Origin: Candidatus Zixiibacteriota bacterium
GTDB taxonomy: Bacteria > Zixibacteria > MSB-5A5 > SM1-73
Direction of reading: 5' to 3'
Assembly: GCA_029933635.1 (NCBI GenBank)
Contig: JAOZNS010000047.1
Location: forward strand, 5,086-14,219
Length of the DNA stretch: 9,134 nucleotides
Shown here in pieces: positions 6,891-9,134 of this stretch; the stretch's first letter is position 1, and each line of letters begins with the position of its first letter. Under the pieces are notes generated by a model. It saw only the letters and a program-made list of their open reading frames with translations. It was not told the origin of the DNA and made no database searches. The translations under genes were made by a program, and so were the position numbers.

Positions 6891-7826
6891 TCAGTAATCC
6901 ATTTTGAACATCTCTTTGATTTTCCTTTCATCAGATCTCAACTGGTCTCTCAAGAATGTGGGATCCTCAAACTTTTTGGGTTCTCTGACCCATCTTTGTA
7001 CTAAAAGCTTCACCTTAGACTTCCTCGTCTCCATTTCCGAGTTGAAAAGGTGAACCTCCACCGAACGATCCTCCTCTCCAAAGGTTGGTTTAGGTCCGAT
7101 ATACATCATCCCGGGGTGATATCCTTCCTTAAGTTGAACCTCCACGCTATAAACTCCATCTTTGGGCAAAAGCTTTTTTGAGGAGACCTTCAGATTTAAG
7201 GTCGGATAACCCAAGCTTTTACCTCTCCCCTTTCCACTCGTTATCTCACCGGAGATAGGGTAAGGGTGCCCTAACATAGTTGTTGCCTTAGCAAATTCTC
7301 CAGTCTTCATTTCCTTTCTGATTCGGGTACTACTCACCTTTATTCCCTCTACCTTCAGTGCAGGAACTACCTCCAGATCAAAGTTATACCTTAACGCCGC
7401 TTCTCTTAAAAGTCCGATTCTACCTGTTCGATCTTTGCCAAAAGCATGATCGGCTCCCACCACCAGATGTCCAACCTTAAGCTTGGTAACCAAAATTTGG
7501 TCCACGAATTGTTCTGCCGGGCATTCCCTCAATTGTTCACCGAAGTTCATAACCACGGTCTTTTCCACCCCTAACTTTTCCAAAAGATCAAGTTTTTCTT
7601 CTAAGGTGGTCAAAAGGGAAGGCGCATCACCGGGTACCACCACGCTTTGAGGATGAGGCTCATAGGTGACCACTACCCCGGTCCTCTTCTTTTCTTTTGA
7701 CCTTTCAATCAACCTTCCAATTATAGCCTGATGCCCCAGATGCACTCCGTCGAAGGTTCCCAGGGTAACCACTGGCTTTTCGAACCCGCAGAAATTAATC
7801 TTCCTTATATCGAAACAAACATCCAT
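6891..7826 (-). CDS. ribF: Bifunctional riboflavin kinase / FAD synthetase
   Basis: Converts riboflavin to FMN with ATP, then FMN to FAD, in the cytoplasm. The 311 residues hold both modules. The N-terminal adenylyltransferase domain (about 1-180) has GTFDGVHLGH at 23-32, GADHAFGKDRTG at 124-135 and SSTRIR at 165-170. The C-terminal riboflavin kinase domain (about 186-308) has KGRGKSLGYPTLNL at 199-212, DGVYSVEV at 223-230 and GPKPTFG...VEVHLF (244-261) with the expected catalytic Glu. Length is normal. The ATG at 7826 is the only sensible start, yet no Shine-Dalgarno is visible in the 29 bases after truB; the leader is A/C-rich. Initiation may depend on ribosomes finishing truB. No FMN riboswitch is present here. 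The truB-ribF-rpsO order is widely conserved. Confidence 0.97.
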   Translation of the reverse strand: MDVCFDIRKINFCGFEKPVVTLGTFDGVHLGHQAIIGRLIERSKEKKRTGVVVTYEPHPQSVVVPGDAPSLLTTLEEKLDLLEKLGVEKTVVMNFGEQLRECPAEQFVDQILVTKLKVGHLVVGADHAFGKDRTGRIGLLREAALRYNFDLEVVPALKVEGIKVSSTRIRKEMKTGEFAKATTMLGHPYPISGEITSGKGRGKSLGYPTLNLKVSSKKLLPKDGVYSVEVQLKEGYHPGMMYIGPKPTFGEEDRSVEVHLFNSEMETRKSKVKLLVQRWVREPKKFEDPTFLRDQLRSDERKIKEMFKMDY

Positions 7827-7855
7827 GGAATTGGTTTGGTTGAAGTTTTTAACAA

Positions 7856-8791
7856 CTATATCACCCGGACGTACTCAAAGAGCTTCTCTTTAGAATCGGG
7901 ATTTAAAAAATTCTTTGCCCAGCTTTTTGCCTGACCAATAGCAATGATCTTATTTTTGTTATCCTTTATTGCGATCAACCGATTGGGCTCAAATTTTTCT
8001 TGGACGAGTAGCACAAAAGACGGGGTCAGGCCGACACCTTGTTTAACTTTCTTCACAAAGTCCTTTTTCACCACCACTGAAGGAAGATGGGCTAAAGCCT
8101 TTTCTACTGGTATCAGAACGTCTTGGATTTTTCCTTGATGTTGAAAGTTAGCGATCTGATTTAGACCCCATGTTTCCTGGAGCCTAAATGGTCCCACCCG
8201 AGTTCGACACAGGGAAAAAAGATGAGCGCCACAGCCCAACCTCTCTCCCAAATCATTGGCTAGGCTTCTGACGTAGGTTCCTTTAGAACAACTAACTTTT
8301 AGCTCAATGTCCGGAAGATCCATCTTCAAAATTTTGATATCTTTTATTTCTACCTTTCTTTTTTTTGTCTTTTTGGGTTGCTCGTCGGCTCTGGCATATT
8401 GATAAAGCTTTTTACCCTTATATCTTATGGCAGAATACGGAGGAGGAATCTGCCATATCTTTCCTTTGAATGAGTCGATGGTCTTACGAATCTGTTCGGA
8501 GCTCACCTTTATATCCCTGATAATCCTTGTTATCTTTCCTTCACCGTCATATGTTTCGGTAGTGACCCCCAACCTGATCCGTGCTTCATATTCCTTATCA
8601 TATTCGACAAGGAACTGTACCACCTTGGTAGCCTTCCCCACACAGGCTAAAAGCACTCCACTGGCTTGTGGGTCTAAGGTTCCAGTGTGCCCAATCCTTT
8701 TGATGCTAAGGATCTCTCTCAGCTTTTGAACTACGTCATGTGAGGTTATCCCGGGTGGTTTGTTAACTGGTAAGATTCCGCACAGGCTCAT
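7856..8791 (-). CDS. truB: tRNA pseudouridine(55) synthase
   Basis: Isomerises U55 to pseudouridine in the T-loop of most elongator tRNAs. The 311 residues begin MSLCGILPVNKPPGITSHDVV and contain GHTGTLDPQASGVL at 34-47, where Asp40 is the catalytic nucleophile. KEYEA (66-70), PPPYSAIRYKGKKLYQYAR (116-134) and SCSKGTYVRSLANDLGERLG (167-186) complete the TruB core. About 80 further residues form a PUA-like C-terminal domain. Residues 138-149 are unusually lysine-rich (KPK-type run KKTKKRK), replacing the ERxPR stretch common in the family. The ATG at 8791 lies inside the end of nrnA, a 29-base overlap, with AAGGG (8801-8805) 9 bases upstream. Coupled translation with nrnA is likely. Confidence 0.97.
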   Translation of the reverse strand: MSLCGILPVNKPPGITSHDVVQKLREILSIKRIGHTGTLDPQASGVLLACVGKATKVVQFLVEYDKEYEARIRLGVTTETYDGEGKITRIIRDIKVSSEQIRKTIDSFKGKIWQIPPPYSAIRYKGKKLYQYARADEQPKKTKKRKVEIKDIKILKMDLPDIELKVSCSKGTYVRSLANDLGERLGCGAHLFSLCRTRVGPFRLQETWGLNQIANFQHQGKIQDVLIPVEKALAHLPSVVVKKDFVKKVKQGVGLTPSFVLLVQEKFEPNRLIAIKDNKNKIIAIGQAKSWAKNFLNPDSKEKLFEYVRVI

Positions 8792-9134
8792 TCTCTAAAT
8801 CCCTTTGGATTAGCTCAACGATAATATCTTTAGCCTCTTCCAGACTGTGGTTAAGGGTGCAACCTGCGGCGTTCCTGTGCCCTCCGCCCCCAAAAATCCT
8901 TGCCACCCTTCCCACGTCAAAATCATTTTGTGATCTTAAGTTCACCTTAGTTTCTCCACCTTTCCTCTCGGTGAAAAGGAGACCTATCTGTACACCCTTC
9001 AAAAAAAGCGAATAATTTACCAGACCTTCAACCTCTTGGGGATCAACCCCCAGCTTTTGCAAAAGCTTTTGCTTCACGGTCATGGCACAGATTCTTCCCT
9101 GAGCCAAGATTTTTGGATTTTTCAAAACTGACCT
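8763..9134 (-). CDS. nrnA: DHH/DHHA1 phosphoesterase, C-terminal part (NrnA-like oligoribonuclease / pAp phosphatase)
   Basis: Only the last 123 residues are in the window; the frame is open to the right edge, so the true start lies outside. The visible part is the DHHA1 domain: EGLVNYSLFLKGVQIGLLF, then KVNLRSQNDFDVGRVA, then the glycine-rich FGGGGHRNAAG (fragment residues 81-91), which binds the nucleotide or RNA substrate. The family (NrnA/YtqI) degrades nanoRNAs of a few nucleotides and dephosphorylates 3'-phosphoadenosine 5'-phosphate using two metal ions held by the N-terminal DHH domain, which cannot be seen here. A RecJ-like or c-di-AMP phosphodiesterase is possible, but the position between the infB-rbfA region and truB favours NrnA. 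Its end overlaps truB by 29 bases. A TTG at 9125 is an internal Leu codon and is not taken as a start. Confidence 0.9.
   Translation of the reverse strand, partial: RSVLKNPKILAQGRICAMTVKQKLLQKLGVDPQEVEGLVNYSLFLKGVQIGLLFTERKGGETKVNLRSQNDFDVGRVARIFGGGGHRNAAGCTLNHSLEEAKDIIVELIQRDLENEPVRNLTS

Noticed and set aside
8763..9125. Complete small gene starting at TTG 9125
   Set aside because: The frame continues open to the window edge, and the sequence is clearly the C-terminal DHHA1 domain of a larger protein.

Overview
The window is an ordinary bacterial housekeeping region. Every supported gene lies on the minus strand, so transcription runs from the high-coordinate end to the low-coordinate end. 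Nine protein genes were found: partial nrnA, truB, ribF, rpsO, pnp, an M16 zinc protease, a polysaccharide deacetylase, asnS and partial leuS. I saw no RNA genes, mobile elements, CRISPR arrays or phage genes. No stretch longer than about 130 bases lacks a gene.

Layout in transcription order: the 3' end of a DHH-family phosphoesterase (nrnA) enters from the right edge and overlaps truB by 29 bases. Then come ribF (29-base gap), rpsO (30-base gap), pnp (81-base gap), the M16 protease (95-base gap with the start chosen here) and a membrane-anchored polysaccharide deacetylase (30-base gap). A 119-base gap with a candidate promoter precedes asnS. A 130-base gap precedes leuS, whose first 185 codons are in the window and which runs off the left edge.

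The order nrnA-truB-ribF-rpsO-pnp followed by a deacetylase and an M16 protease is the downstream half of the conserved nusA-infB-rbfA translation/RNA operon. It resembles the Bacillus subtilis layout truB-ribC-rpsO-pnpA-ylxY-mlpA, except that the last two genes are swapped. The asnS product is also of the short Bacillus-like type. These traits suggest a bacterium whose operon organisation is Firmicutes-like. Frequent ATA and AGA/AGG codons and Lys/Glu-rich proteins would fit a thermophilic or uncultivated anaerobic lineage, but the phylum cannot be fixed from this window.

Functionally the genes cover RNA modification (truB), flavin cofactor synthesis (ribF), the small ribosomal subunit (rpsO), RNA decay (pnp, nrnA), proteolysis, envelope polysaccharide editing and tRNA charging (asnS, leuS). 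The points worth a second look are small: TTG starts on rpsO and the protease, asnS apparently without a Shine-Dalgarno and possibly leaderless, inverted repeats around the leuS and pnp ribosome binding sites, and a short unexplained open frame before leuS. I found no convincing undescribed system.
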